Both the position numbers and the translations under genes were made by a program. A stretch of 64,000 nucleotides of DNA from Candidatus Sulfuricurvum sp. RIFRC-1 (GTDB lineage Bacteria; Campylobacterota; Campylobacteria; Campylobacterales; Sulfurimonadaceae). Below are positions 27,286 through 35,048 of the stretch, one piece after another. The stretch is taken from assembly GCF_000310245.1 (NCBI RefSeq), contig NC_020505.1, positions 434,001 through 498,000 on the forward strand. The letters are read 5' to 3'. Each line of letters begins with the position of its first letter. Positions within the stretch are counted from its first letter, which is position 1. The notes under the pieces are model-generated. The model saw nothing but the letters and a program-made list of their open reading frames with translations, was not told the origin of the DNA and ran no database searches.

Positions 27286-27603
27286 ATGCGGGGTTCGAAT
27301 TTTGTCTCTTTTTTAACGGTACAAGGTTTTTTCATCGGTATTGTTTTTGGGGTACTTAAATCAAGTTCTGCGGAGAGTTTTCTGGGATTTGTACTCCTGA
27401 TAACGGTATTTTTTTATCTTTTTGCCCATTTATGTGTTGGATTTTTCTTTCAGACACTTGGAGTTAAAACCCATCCGTTTCCTAAAGTATCGCATGAACA
27501 TAATCTCGATTTCTTTGTCCGTGAAATCAATAAACGTGAACAATTTATCGATGCATTTTATACCCATAAAGCCGATTTGTTAGACGAGAAAGGGCGAGGA
27601 TGA
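27286..27603 (+). CDS. Small membrane protein in the flagellar cluster, unknown
   Basis: 105 residues. Two membrane helices (about residues 6-24 and 30-58) then a charged cytosolic tail (DFFVREINKREQFIDAFYTHKADLLDEKGRG). I do not recognise a named family, but its place between flhG and fliA and the overlap of its stop with the fliA ATG indicate co-expression with the flagellar regulators. It is 66 bases after flhG, with no other gene between. Confidence 0.8.
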   Translation: MRGSNFVSFLTVQGFFIGIVFGVLKSSSAESFLGFVLLITVFFYLFAHLCVGFFFQTLGVKTHPFPKVSHEHNLDFFVREINKREQFIDAFYTHKADLLDEKGRG

Positions 27604-28292
27604 GCGGCGCAAATGTTTATACGCAAGAGTTGAAACATCGTGAAGATCAGCTTGCCCTCCAATATCTTCCTGCCGTGAAAGCGATGTCGTTTCGTCTCAA
27701 AGAGCGTTTGCCAAGCTCGATTGACTACATGGATTTATGTGCGATCGGAACGGAAGAGTTGGTCAAATTAGCGCGCCGTTATGATGAATTGCAAAATGAT
27801 TCATTCTGGGGATATGCTAAAACGAGAGTGTATGGGGCAATGCTCGATTATCTTCGTTCACTCGATACGGTAAGCCGTTCAAGCCGTCGTCTTATCAAAG
27901 AAATTGACAGTGCTATCGAAGTGTATATGGCGGATCATGACGATGAACCCAGCGATGAAGAACTCTCAAAAATTTTAGGAATCGAAGTTGAAAAAATCCA
28001 TGAAGCACGGATTGCTTCGGATATTTATACCGTGATGCCATTGGATGATCAGCTGGGTACTCCGGAAGAGTGCGGAATGCTGGAGAGGATAGAACATGAT
28101 GATTTGGTGGAAGCGATTCAACATGTTTTGATGAGCTTTGAAGAACGTGAGCAGATTATCATTCAACTCTATTATTTTGAAGAGTTGACGCTTAAAGAGA
28201 TCAGTGAAATCGTCAATATCACCGAATCGCGTATTTCACAAATCCATAAATCGGTTATTCGACGAATTAAAGATGCAGTAGGAGGGCGATAA
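27600..28292 (+). CDS. fliA: RNA polymerase sigma factor FliA (sigma28)
   Basis: 230 residues. Flagellar sigma70-family factor lacking region 1. Region 2 shows the YLPAVKAMSFRLKERLPSSIDYMDLCAIGTEELVK pattern, region 3 the DEELSKILGIEVEKI helix, and region 4 the FEERERQIIQLYYFEELTLKEISEIVNITESRISQIHKSVIRRI-like helix-turn-helix near the C-terminus. Directs late flagellar genes. The TAA and the fliM ATG overlap (28290-28294). Confidence 0.96.
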   Translation: MSGANVYTQELKHREDQLALQYLPAVKAMSFRLKERLPSSIDYMDLCAIGTEELVKLARRYDELQNDSFWGYAKTRVYGAMLDYLRSLDTVSRSSRRLIKEIDSAIEVYMADHDDEPSDEELSKILGIEVEKIHEARIASDIYTVMPLDDQLGTPEECGMLERIEHDDLVEAIQHVLMSFEEREQIIIQLYYFEELTLKEISEIVNITESRISQIHKSVIRRIKDAVGGR

Positions 28293-29389
28293 TGGCTGAT
28301 ATTCTATCACAAGAAGAGATTGATGCCCTCTTGGACGTTGTCGATGATGAGGGAGATGGTGTATTAGAATCGGGTGATGAGGGGCTGTTCTCTCAGCGTC
28401 AAATTACCCTTTATGATTTTAAACGTCCTAACCGCGTCTCTAAAGAACAGCTTCGTGCCTTCAGAGGGATTCATGACAAGATGGCCCGCTCCATCGCATC
28501 ACAGATTTCAGCGATTATGCGCTCCATTGTCGAGATTCAGCTCCACTCCGTCGATCAGATGACCTATGGGGAGTTTTTAATGTCGCTCCCAAACCCGACC
28601 AGCTTCAACGTTTTTTCGATGAAACCGCTGGAGGGGAACGGTGTTTTAGAGATCAACCCCTCTATCGCATTTCCGATGTTGGACCGTATTCTCGGCGGAA
28701 AGGGTGAGCCTTTCGAAGCTAACCGTGAATTTTCCGATATCGAACTCTCCCTTTTTGAAACAATCTTGCGGGTAATGATGGGGACATTGCGTGAAGCATG
28801 GGCACCCGTAACCGATTTGTATCCTCAGGTCGAATCAAAAGAATCAAGCCCCAATGTTGTTCAAATCGTTGCTCAAAATGAGATTGTTGTAATGGTCGTA
28901 ATGGAGATCATCATCGGACACAGTTCGGGAATGATGAACATCTGTTATCCCGTTATCGCGTTGGAACCGGTATTGCCGAAACTTGCCAGCCGTGATTTGA
29001 TGCTGAATGAAACCAGTTCGAAAAAAAGCCGTAATCAAGAACTCCAAGTCCTTTTGGGCGGTGCTCACGTGAATGTTGAAGTGAACCTTGGGGAAGCAGA
29101 GTTAACGCTGCATGAGTTGCTTGAATTAGGTGAGGGAGATATAATACGGCTCAATATTCCGGCGGATGATGTTGTAAACGTCAGTGTCGATGGAAAAGAG
29201 CGTTTTGTAGGCCAAATGGGGCTGCGACGATTTCGAAAATCGATCCAAATCACATCTCTCATCGATACCGAAAAAGATGCCGTAAAACGGGCGCTTAAAG
29301 AGTTTGAAGTGAGACGAAAAGCACGGATTAGCGGGGTCAAAGAGATGATTCGAGGGCCATTAGCAGATGAGGAGGATGAAGATGAGTGA
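28292..29389 (+). CDS. fliM: Flagellar motor switch protein FliM
   Basis: 365 residues. N-terminal CheY-binding peptide (ILSQEEIDALLD), central CheC-like FliM domain (DFKRPNRVSKEQLRAFRGIHDKMARS), and a C-terminal SpoA/FliN-like domain (VNVEVNLGEAELTLHELLELGEGDII). Switch component of the C-ring. It overlaps fliY by 8 bases. Confidence 0.96.
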   Translation: MADILSQEEIDALLDVVDDEGDGVLESGDEGLFSQRQITLYDFKRPNRVSKEQLRAFRGIHDKMARSIASQISAIMRSIVEIQLHSVDQMTYGEFLMSLPNPTSFNVFSMKPLEGNGVLEINPSIAFPMLDRILGGKGEPFEANREFSDIELSLFETILRVMMGTLREAWAPVTDLYPQVESKESSPNVVQIVAQNEIVVMVVMEIIIGHSSGMMNICYPVIALEPVLPKLASRDLMLNETSSKKSRNQELQVLLGGAHVNVEVNLGEAELTLHELLELGEGDIIRLNIPADDVVNVSVDGKERFVGQMGLRRFRKSIQITSLIDTEKDAVKRALKEFEVRRKARISGVKEMIRGPLADEEDEDE

Positions 29390-30242
29390 TTTTGCCGGAG
29401 TATTCGCAAATGAGGCTATTGCTACTATTGAGGGGCTGACGGGACAGACCCCTAAAATCGTCCTCAAAGAGGCTGAAGATATCTCAATCGTCTCCAATGT
29501 TATTCCTCCTATTGCGCTCATTCAAGTGAGTTTTAGTGGTGAAGCATCGGGGCGAGGGCTGATCATGATGCCTCCACAGCTCGCAACGGCATTGGGTGAT
29601 ATGATGCTCGGTGGCGAAGGGACAGCTCAAGATACCATGTCCGATGAAGATATGGATGCGGCCAAAGAGATCGTTTCCAATATTGTCGGTGCTATGAGTA
29701 CGACTCTTGGGTCACAAAAAGAGCTTCCGAAGTTCACCATTAAACCGGAAAAAGCGGAGTTTATTACTGAAAACGGTGAGGTAAATCTCGATGCGTATGC
29801 CAAAATGTTTGTTTTCACGTTTGCATTGGGCGAGATTAACTCGTTAATGATGTTTGCAATCGATTCAGGTGTGAACGGGGCTTTGGGCGGTGTTAAAGCT
29901 CCTGCTGCACTTGCTCCAACCGGGAGCATATTTGATGAACCCTCAAGCGAGCCTTCGGTAAAATTGGAAGAGGGAGAGATGAAAAATATCTCTTTGATCA
30001 TGGATGTCAAACTTCCGGTCCGTGTTCGTATCGGAAAGAAAAAAATGCTCCTTAAAGATGTCCTTAGTATGGATATCGGCTCAGTTATCGAACTGAATCA
30101 ACTGGCCAATGATCCGCTCGATATTTTGGTGGATGATCATGTGATTGCTCAAGGGGAAGTGGTGATCGTGGATGGAAATTTTGGTGTTCAAATCACCTCG
30201 ATCGGAACGAAACGTGATCGTCTGAATAAACTTAAAGGGTAA
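29382..30242 (+). CDS. fliY: Flagellar motor switch protein FliY
   Basis: 286 residues from ATG 29382 (GAGGAGG site about 8 bases upstream). The N-terminal two thirds is CheC/FliM-like (IPPIALIQVSFSGEASGRGLIMMPPQLATALGDMMLG); the C-terminal SpoA/FliN domain (LPVRVRIGKKKMLLKDVLSMDIGSVIELNQLANDPLDILVDD) starts near residue 205. FliY, as in Helicobacter, combines a CheC-like part with FliN. A separate FliN may exist elsewhere. FliM is directly upstream. Confidence 0.95.
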   Translation: MSDFAGVFANEAIATIEGLTGQTPKIVLKEAEDISIVSNVIPPIALIQVSFSGEASGRGLIMMPPQLATALGDMMLGGEGTAQDTMSDEDMDAAKEIVSNIVGAMSTTLGSQKELPKFTIKPEKAEFITENGEVNLDAYAKMFVFTFALGEINSLMMFAIDSGVNGALGGVKAPAALAPTGSIFDEPSSEPSVKLEEGEMKNISLIMDVKLPVRVRIGKKKMLLKDVLSMDIGSVIELNQLANDPLDILVDDHVIAQGEVVIVDGNFGVQITSIGTKRDRLNKLKG

Positions 30243-30244
30243 TC

Positions 30245-31030
30245 ATGGCGCACAGAAATGGCAAAAAAAAAGAGTACCCGAGTAGTCGTTACGTCAAAGA
30301 TATTAAATCCGCCGATGTCTGGAGTGTGTTTAAAATTATTGCCGACTTTGTTCAGGGATTTGATGAACTCGGGGATTTAGGCCCTTCTGTAACAATTTTC
30401 GGCAGTGCGCGCGTGGATGAAAATCACCCCTATTACCAACAGGCGATGAGCTTATCGGGGATGCTCGCAGAACGGGGTTATAACATCATCACGGGTGGCG
30501 GTCCGGGTATCATGGAAGCGGCCAATCGTGGTGCGTATGATTTTGAAGACGTTGAATCGATCGGCTTAAATATCGAACTTCCGGCAGAACAGCAGCCTAA
30601 CCCCTATATTACAAAGGGACGCAGTTTTGACTATTTCTTTTCCCGTAAAGTCATGCTGGTTAAATATTCGATGGCGTACGTCATTTTTCCGGGAGGTTTT
30701 GGCACTCTCGATGAGATGTTTGAAGCTTTGACTCTGATTCAGACTCGAAAAGTTTGGGGAGTCCGGTTATTTGTTATCGGAACGGAATTTTATGCTCCGC
30801 TTATGCAGTTTATTCAGGATAAAATGCTTGCGGAAGGGATGATTGATTCCAAAGATTTGCGTTTAATGACTCTGACGGATGATTTGGATTTGGTTGTTAA
30901 AGAGATTGAAAAATCATTGGTTGCACAAATGGCAACATTGGAGAAAGAAGGTTTGGACGATACGAAGTATTACAAGGTTCTTTCTTCGTATTTTGAAAAC
31001 AGACCGATATGTGAGGGGAGTACTCTTTAA
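30245..31030 (+). CDS. LOG-family protein (nucleoside monophosphate phosphoribohydrolase type)
   Basis: 261 residues. TIGR00730/LOG fold with the paired motifs GGGPGIMEAANRGAYD (about residue 87) and PGGFGTLDEMFEALTLIQT (about 152). Some family members hydrolyse cytokinin riboside monophosphate or purine nucleotides; the old name lysine decarboxylase is not supported. Starts 3 bases after fliY and overlaps the mnmA ATG with its stop. Confidence 0.88.
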   Translation: MAHRNGKKKEYPSSRYVKDIKSADVWSVFKIIADFVQGFDELGDLGPSVTIFGSARVDENHPYYQQAMSLSGMLAERGYNIITGGGPGIMEAANRGAYDFEDVESIGLNIELPAEQQPNPYITKGRSFDYFFSRKVMLVKYSMAYVIFPGGFGTLDEMFEALTLIQTRKVWGVRLFVIGTEFYAPLMQFIQDKMLAEGMIDSKDLRLMTLTDDLDLVVKEIEKSLVAQMATLEKEGLDDTKYYKVLSSYFENRPICEGSTL

Positions 31031-32049
31031 TGGCTAAGAAAGTCTTAATTGGGATGAGCGGCGGCGTTGATTCGACCGTTTCGACATTGTTGCTAAAAGA
31101 GCAGGGATATGAAGTGGAAGGAGTTTACATGAAACTCCACTCCAAGCCCGGTTATCATGAAATTCATCAGGTACGTGCACAGAAAGCGGCCGATTTTGCC
31201 GGGGTTAAACTCCATATTCTTGATCTTCAAGAGCAGTTCAATGCAAAAGTTTTTACTCCGTTTATCGAAACCTATAAAGAGGGAAAAACGCCAAACCCGT
31301 GTGCTCTGTGTAACCGTAATATCAAATTCGGTGCGATGGTGGCATTTGCTGATAGTATCGGTGCTGATTATGTTGCAACGGGACACTATATCCGACATGA
31401 CGGGCAATATTTGCTTCAGGCTCAGGATGATACAAAAGATCAAAGCTATTTTCTCTTTTACATCGATCCTGCGTTAGTGCCGCGATTGATTTTTCCACTG
31501 GGCGAGCGTCACAAAAGTGATATCAAAGCTTACGCCGCGAGTGTCGAAGGATTGGAATCATTTGCCTCTCAGGGTGAATCGAGCGAAATCTGTTTTGTCG
31601 AAACGACCTATATGGATGTTTTAAAACCTTATGTTCCTGTCGATCAGGAAGGGGATGTCCTCGATATGGAAGGCAAAGTGGTCGGTAAGCATAAAGGGTA
31701 TATGCATTACACGATCGGTAAACGCAAAGGGTTTACTGTAAACGGAGCGCATGATCCCCATTTCGTGGTAGAGATCAAACCGCAAACCAATCAGATTGTT
31801 GTAGGGACACGTGAAGATTTAGAGTGCCGCAGTGTCGAATTGGAACGGGTCAATATGTTTGATTCCCGCACGGAATTTGAATGTGATGTGAAACTCCGCT
31901 ACCGTACTACGGCAGTACGCTGTTCGGTTAAAATTGACGGCGATCATGCAGTTGTTGAACTGCACGAACCGGTTTTGGGCGTTGCCTCAGGACAAGCGGG
32001 TGTTTTTTACGACGGAGAAAAATTGCTTGGCGGCGGGTGGATAATTTAG
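31030..32049 (+). CDS. mnmA: tRNA-specific 2-thiouridylase MnmA
   Basis: 339 residues. PP-loop ATP-binding IGMSGGVDSTVSTLLL at the N-terminus; catalytic Cys pair in NPCALCNRNIKFGAM (about residue 94) and the persulfide Cys in SSEICFVE (about 190), plus the KRKGFTVNG motif of the C-terminal domain. It thiolates U34 in Lys, Glu and Gln tRNAs. Coupled to the LOG gene upstream; a repeat element follows. Confidence 0.96.
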   Translation: MAKKVLIGMSGGVDSTVSTLLLKEQGYEVEGVYMKLHSKPGYHEIHQVRAQKAADFAGVKLHILDLQEQFNAKVFTPFIETYKEGKTPNPCALCNRNIKFGAMVAFADSIGADYVATGHYIRHDGQYLLQAQDDTKDQSYFLFYIDPALVPRLIFPLGERHKSDIKAYAASVEGLESFASQGESSEICFVETTYMDVLKPYVPVDQEGDVLDMEGKVVGKHKGYMHYTIGKRKGFTVNGAHDPHFVVEIKPQTNQIVVGTREDLECRSVELERVNMFDSRTEFECDVKLRYRTTAVRCSVKIDGDHAVVELHEPVLGVASGQAGVFYDGEKLLGGGWII

Positions 32050-32057
32050 CAATCAAT

Positions 32058-32155
32058 CGTTCGTGGTGAGCTCAAGGAAACATCGCTTTGCGAGCGGTAC
32101 CCTTGTTTTGTCGAACCATGAACTTATCACCCTTCGACAAGCTCAGGGCGAACGG
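32058..32155. repeat. Palindromic intergenic repeat, copy 1, with an internal nested hairpin
   Basis: This copy runs CGTTCG ... GGTGAGCT ... TGTCGAACCATGAAC ... TTCGACAAGCTCAGGG ... CGAACGG and so matches the copy at 56406-56463. About 36 bases are inserted in its left arm (32072-32107) and 4 in the loop. The insert is itself a nested hairpin (CAAGG...CGCT...AGCG...CCTTG). It lies between mnmA and an MHS transporter. Confidence 0.8.
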
Positions 32156-32173
32156 TATTAGAGAAAGGTGAAT

Positions 32174-33400
32174 ATGAAATCTAAAAAGAAAATCATCGCC
32201 GCTGGGATTATCGGCAATGTCATCGAGTATTATGATTTTGCCCTTATCGGTTTTTTAGCGGTTATGATGGGGAACCTCTTTTTCCCCTCTGATGATCCTT
32301 TTCTCTCCCTTTTAGGCTCTTTTGGCGCATTTGCCGCAGGGATGATTATGCGTCCCGTCGGAGCATTGGTCTTCGGTCACATCGGAGATCGTATCGGTCG
32401 CCGCTTTGCTCTGATGAGTTCACTTGTTCTCATGGCCCTTCCGACCTTTTTGATCGGTTTTTTGCCGACCTATGCGCAAATCGGGATGATGGCTCCGATT
32501 CTTCTTGTTGCACTGCGGATGATCCAGGGGCTATCGGTCGGCGGTGAATACGCCAGCTCTATTGTCTACCTCGTTGAACAATCTTCCCCAAACCGTCAAA
32601 ATCTCTACGGCTCTTTTGTCTCTGTTGGTGCAAAGATCGGTATGGCATTGGGCTCAGGATTATGCGGAGCATTGCTGTGGTATCTAGGTGAAGATGCAAT
32701 GGGGGATTGGGGATGGAGAATCCCCTTTTGGGCAAGTATCGTTATAGCGGCAGCAGGATTGTATCTGCGCCGTAATTTAACCGATGAGTATCAGCCGAGC
32801 GAAGATAAAACCGTTCCGATTGTCGCGATTTTACGACATCATCGTTCTGAATTTTGGCGATTTCTCACCGTCGCGTCATCGATATGGATTTTTTATTACA
32901 CGGTGTTTGTCTATCTCCCTATATGGCTTCAGGGAAGTGCGGGACTCAGTAAGGCGGAAGCAGGGCAAATCAATACTTTCTCAATTCTCGTAGGGGTTGT
33001 TTTTATTCCGTTGATGGCGATGGTTGCTGATCGGATCGGTTCGCTACGTGTGATGCGGATCGCGGCATTAGGGCTTGCGATAGGGATTTATCCGCTGATG
33101 GTAGGGATGAGTATCGGCGGGTATTGGGCATCGTTAGCGGGAACGATCGTTATGGTTATCTTGTTATGCGCTTTTCAGGCACCAATTTTTGCAACGACCG
33201 TTACAGCGCTCAAATATCATGGATACCGGGCATCCTTCACGGCAGTAATTTTGGGAAGTGCCGCAGGGATAGTGGGGGGAATTACCCCTGCTTTGATGAC
33301 ATCGCTGGAGAAACTAAGCGGTGACCCGTATGCTCCGGCGTATTTGATCGCCGTAACATCGTTGGTCGGATGGATTGTTCTTAGACGGATAAAGGGTTAA
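32174..33400 (+). CDS. MHS-type major facilitator transporter
   Basis: 408 residues, about 12 membrane helices. Family hallmarks: GNVIEYYDFALIGFLA at helix 1, the GHIGDRIGRRFAL loop 2-3 motif, and LRMIQGLSVGGEYASS, the MHS signature. These symporters carry osmolytes or organic acids (ProP, shikimate, citrate types); the substrate cannot be told from sequence. ATG 32174 is preferred over GTG 32168 because of AAAGGTG upstream. Confidence 0.88.
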   Translation: MKSKKKIIAAGIIGNVIEYYDFALIGFLAVMMGNLFFPSDDPFLSLLGSFGAFAAGMIMRPVGALVFGHIGDRIGRRFALMSSLVLMALPTFLIGFLPTYAQIGMMAPILLVALRMIQGLSVGGEYASSIVYLVEQSSPNRQNLYGSFVSVGAKIGMALGSGLCGALLWYLGEDAMGDWGWRIPFWASIVIAAAGLYLRRNLTDEYQPSEDKTVPIVAILRHHRSEFWRFLTVASSIWIFYYTVFVYLPIWLQGSAGLSKAEAGQINTFSILVGVVFIPLMAMVADRIGSLRVMRIAALGLAIGIYPLMVGMSIGGYWASLAGTIVMVILLCAFQAPIFATTVTALKYHGYRASFTAVILGSAAGIVGGITPALMTSLEKLSGDPYAPAYLIAVTSLVGWIVLRRIKG

Positions 33401-33418
33401 ATTTATTTGGTTAAAAAT

Positions 33419-33428
33419 ATGATATAAT
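33419..33428 (+). promoter_or_regulatory. Extended -10 promoter of candidate small RNA A
   Basis: TGATATAAT (33420-33428) is an extended -10 element. No -35 is needed or seen. The predicted start is about 33435-33436, exactly where the conserved small RNA begins. It lies 20 bases after the transporter stop. Confidence 0.6.
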
Positions 33429-33435
33429 TTTCTTT

Positions 33436-33514
33436 GTAAGTATCACTTTTTCATTGTAGTTAATGGAGCGGTAAAGTAAGGTCGGGAGGTTCGAAACTCT
33501 CGGCCTTTTTTTTT
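33436..33514 (+). ncRNA. Candidate small RNA A (about 79 nt) with own terminator
   Basis: Starts at an extended -10 element and ends in a strong intrinsic terminator (stem GGTCGGGAG/CTCTCGGCC, nine T). It aligns with 35122-35047 on the minus strand: shared TATAATTTT, AGTATCAC, TTT..CAT, AATGGAGCGG, AAGG.CG..GG, then a terminator and T-run. Segments GTAAGTATC (33436-33444) and CATTGTAGTT (33452-33461) are complementary to 33557-33565 and 33526-33535, on either side of the downstream mini-ORF start. Role unproven: antitoxin-like antisense or leader. No database comparison was made. Confidence 0.6.
33480..33514 (+). terminator. Intrinsic terminator of small RNA A
   Basis: Nine-base stem GGTCGGGAG (33480-33488) and CTCTCGGCC (33497-33505) with two G-U pairs, 8-base loop, then nine consecutive T (33506-33514). 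Its loop contains GTTCGAAA, which superficially resembles a tRNA T-loop but is not part of a tRNA. Confidence 0.85.
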
Positions 33515-33545
33515 GCCCTCCAAAAACTACAATGAGGGGGTCTTT

Positions 33546-33605
33546 ATGGATAAGCTGATACTTACACTACTGCTTATGTGCATTTTTGCACCTATGCTCA
33601 ATTGA
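33546..33605 (+). CDS. 19-residue hydrophobic peptide ORF, candidate type I toxin
   Basis: ATG 33546 to TGA 33605; product MDKLILTLLLMCIFAPMLN. GAGGGGG (33534-33540) is a strong Shine-Dalgarno site five bases before the ATG. CCCTC at 33516-33520 can pair with GAGGG at 33534-33538 and hide it. The upstream small RNA is complementary to both sides of the start region. A tiny Lys-Asp start plus a leucine-rich hydrophobic run resembles Ibs/ShoB-type membrane toxins in general form only. Could instead be a regulated leader peptide. Translation is not shown. Confidence 0.4.
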   Translation: MDKLILTLLLMCIFAPMLN

Positions 33606-33611
33606 GTATAG

Positions 33612-33632
33612 CCGAGGGGTTTTACCCCTTGG
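33612..33632. terminator. Hairpin at the convergent mini-ORF / HTH gene ends
   Basis: CCGAGGGG (33612-33619), loop TTTTA, CCCCTTGG (33625-33632), one mismatch. It spans the stop codon of the minus-strand HTH gene and lies 6 bases after the mini-ORF stop, as expected for a shared terminator. Confidence 0.55.
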
Positions 33633-33819
33633 CCCCCTTTGTACTTTCCCCCGCACTTTCTAACTTTTCAATACTTTCACGAAGAGTATTTTTTGCATCC
33701 TCTACAGCGAAGCCTTGCATGACGATTTTGTAGAGGTTTGGTTTATCTTTTCGCCAATTTCGGAGGGTAGCTGTAGTGATATCTAAAATACGTGCCATAT
33801 CTTGTTGCGTCAGTTTCAT
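33622..33819 (-). CDS. Small helix-turn-helix protein
   Basis: 65 residues. The N-terminus LTQQDMARILDITTATLRNWRKDKPNLY (about 3-30) is a helix-turn-helix; the C-terminal part is a charged helical tail. It is divergent from the HsdR-N-like gene, and a perfect 12-base inverted repeat lies between their starts, so it is likely a repressor of itself and that nuclease-like gene. No named family recognised. Confidence 0.7.
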   Translation of the reverse strand: MKLTQQDMARILDITTATLRNWRKDKPNLYKIVMQGFAVEDAKNTLRESIEKLESAGESTKGAKG

Positions 33820-33859
33820 AAAAAAATTCTATTAGAACAAATCTACAAATAAAATTCGA

Positions 33860-33907
33860 AAAATATTATCTTTTTATCTATTATTATAGATAATATTTTG
33901 CTATAAT
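33860..33907. promoter_or_regulatory. 12-base inverted repeat operator candidate and -10 of the nuclease-like gene
   Basis: AAAATATTATCT (33860-33871) and AGATAATATTTT (33888-33899) form perfect arms 16 bases apart, covering the expected -35 position of the promoter whose -10 TATAAT is at 33902-33907 (plus strand). Binding by the divergent HTH protein would block the HsdR-N-like gene. The whole 164-base gap is very AT-rich. Confidence 0.6.
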
Positions 33908-33983
33908 TATTAACATTGGCAAATATTTTTCTAAAAATAGGCGATTGAAGTAAATATATTTGTTTTTATTTTAAAGGAAATTC

Positions 33984-35048
33984 ATGGAACTTGACATTAG
34001 ATTAAAACAATTAGCAGAACGTATCAAAAACTTGAAAGACAAGATTTTAACGGAAGAAGCGACAAAACATTCATTTATCATGCCTTTTTTGAGTGCATTA
34101 GGCTACGATGTATTTGATCCAACCGTTATAGTTCCTGAATTTACAGCAGATATTGGAACTAAAAAAGGGGAGAAAGTTGATTATGCGATTCTTCGTGATG
34201 GAAAGCCAATTATTGTCATTGAAGCTAAAAATCATACGGAAAAGTTAGATAATCATAATAATCAGCTAATTCGATATTTCAACGTTACAGATTCAAAATT
34301 TGCGATATTGACTAATGGGATAGAGTATCGATTCTTTTCAGATATGGAAGAGACAAATCGTATGGATAAGATGCCATTTCTTGTAATTAATCTTGATAAT
34401 TTACGAGATCGTGACATTAAAGAACTTGAAAAATTTGCACGTGACAACTTAGATGTTGATTTGATATTGAGCATGGCAAGTGCAAAAAAATATCATCGAG
34501 AAATTCAAGCAGTGTTTAAGATAGAAACAGAATCGCCATCAGATGAATTTGTTAAATTTTTTGCACGGAAACTGACAGATAAGATGATGACTGCCGCGAT
34601 TATAGATGAGTTTAGAGGATATATAAAAAAATCATTTGCAGAAGTTTTACATGATATGGCAAGCGATAAAATTAATGCACTGCAAACAAACCTACAAATT
34701 GATTTACCTTTAGATGATCTAACAGTTCAAGAGGATAAAAATCAAATTGTCACTACAGATGAAGAGTTAGAAGGCTACTACATTGTGAAAGCTCTACTTG
34801 GAGATTCGACAGATATGGTAAATATTACATTTAAAGATACTGTTAACTATTTCACCATCATGTATCAAGGCAAAGTGACAAAATGGCTTTGTCGTTTATA
34901 CTTTAATGGAAAACAAAAAGCAATAGCATTTCCAGGGGATGAAAAAGGATCGGAAAATAAAATTAATATTGATAAAGTTGAAGATATTTATGGGCTGAAA
35001 ATTCAGCTTAAAGAAGCACTTGAAAAACGGTTGGTAGGAAAAGAATAA
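33984..35048 (+). CDS. Solitary HsdR-N-terminal-like (type I restriction R) nuclease-domain protein
   Basis: 354 residues. Residues about 1-150 match the type I restriction HsdR N-terminal domain: EEATKHSFIMPFLSALGYDVFDPTVIVPEF, VDYAILRDGKPIIVIEAKNHT (PD-(D/E)xK core: D near residue 60, E-A-K near 72), and QLIRYFNVTDSKFAILTNGIEYRFF. No helicase domain follows; the C-terminal half (to 354) is unrecognised. No hsdM or hsdS gene is present. AAAGGA lies before the ATG. Could be a standalone defence or DNA-binding protein. Framed by two candidate small RNAs. Confidence 0.75.
   Translation: MELDIRLKQLAERIKNLKDKILTEEATKHSFIMPFLSALGYDVFDPTVIVPEFTADIGTKKGEKVDYAILRDGKPIIVIEAKNHTEKLDNHNNQLIRYFNVTDSKFAILTNGIEYRFFSDMEETNRMDKMPFLVINLDNLRDRDIKELEKFARDNLDVDLILSMASAKKYHREIQAVFKIETESPSDEFVKFFARKLTDKMMTAAIIDEFRGYIKKSFAEVLHDMASDKINALQTNLQIDLPLDDLTVQEDKNQIVTTDEELEGYYIVKALLGDSTDMVNITFKDTVNYFTIMYQGKVTKWLCRLYFNGKQKAIAFPGDEKGSENKINIDKVEDIYGLKIQLKEALEKRLVGKE

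Noticed and set aside
33463-33474. Tiny ORF ATG GAG CGG TAA within small RNA A (and a 5-codon one in copy B)
   Set aside because: No ribosome-binding site and the shared bases are as easily explained by RNA conservation; reported only as part of the RNA.
33489-33496. GTTCGAAA in the small RNA A terminator resembles a tRNA T-loop
   Set aside because: No acceptor, D or anticodon arm around it, and the segment is inside a terminator stem followed by a T-run.
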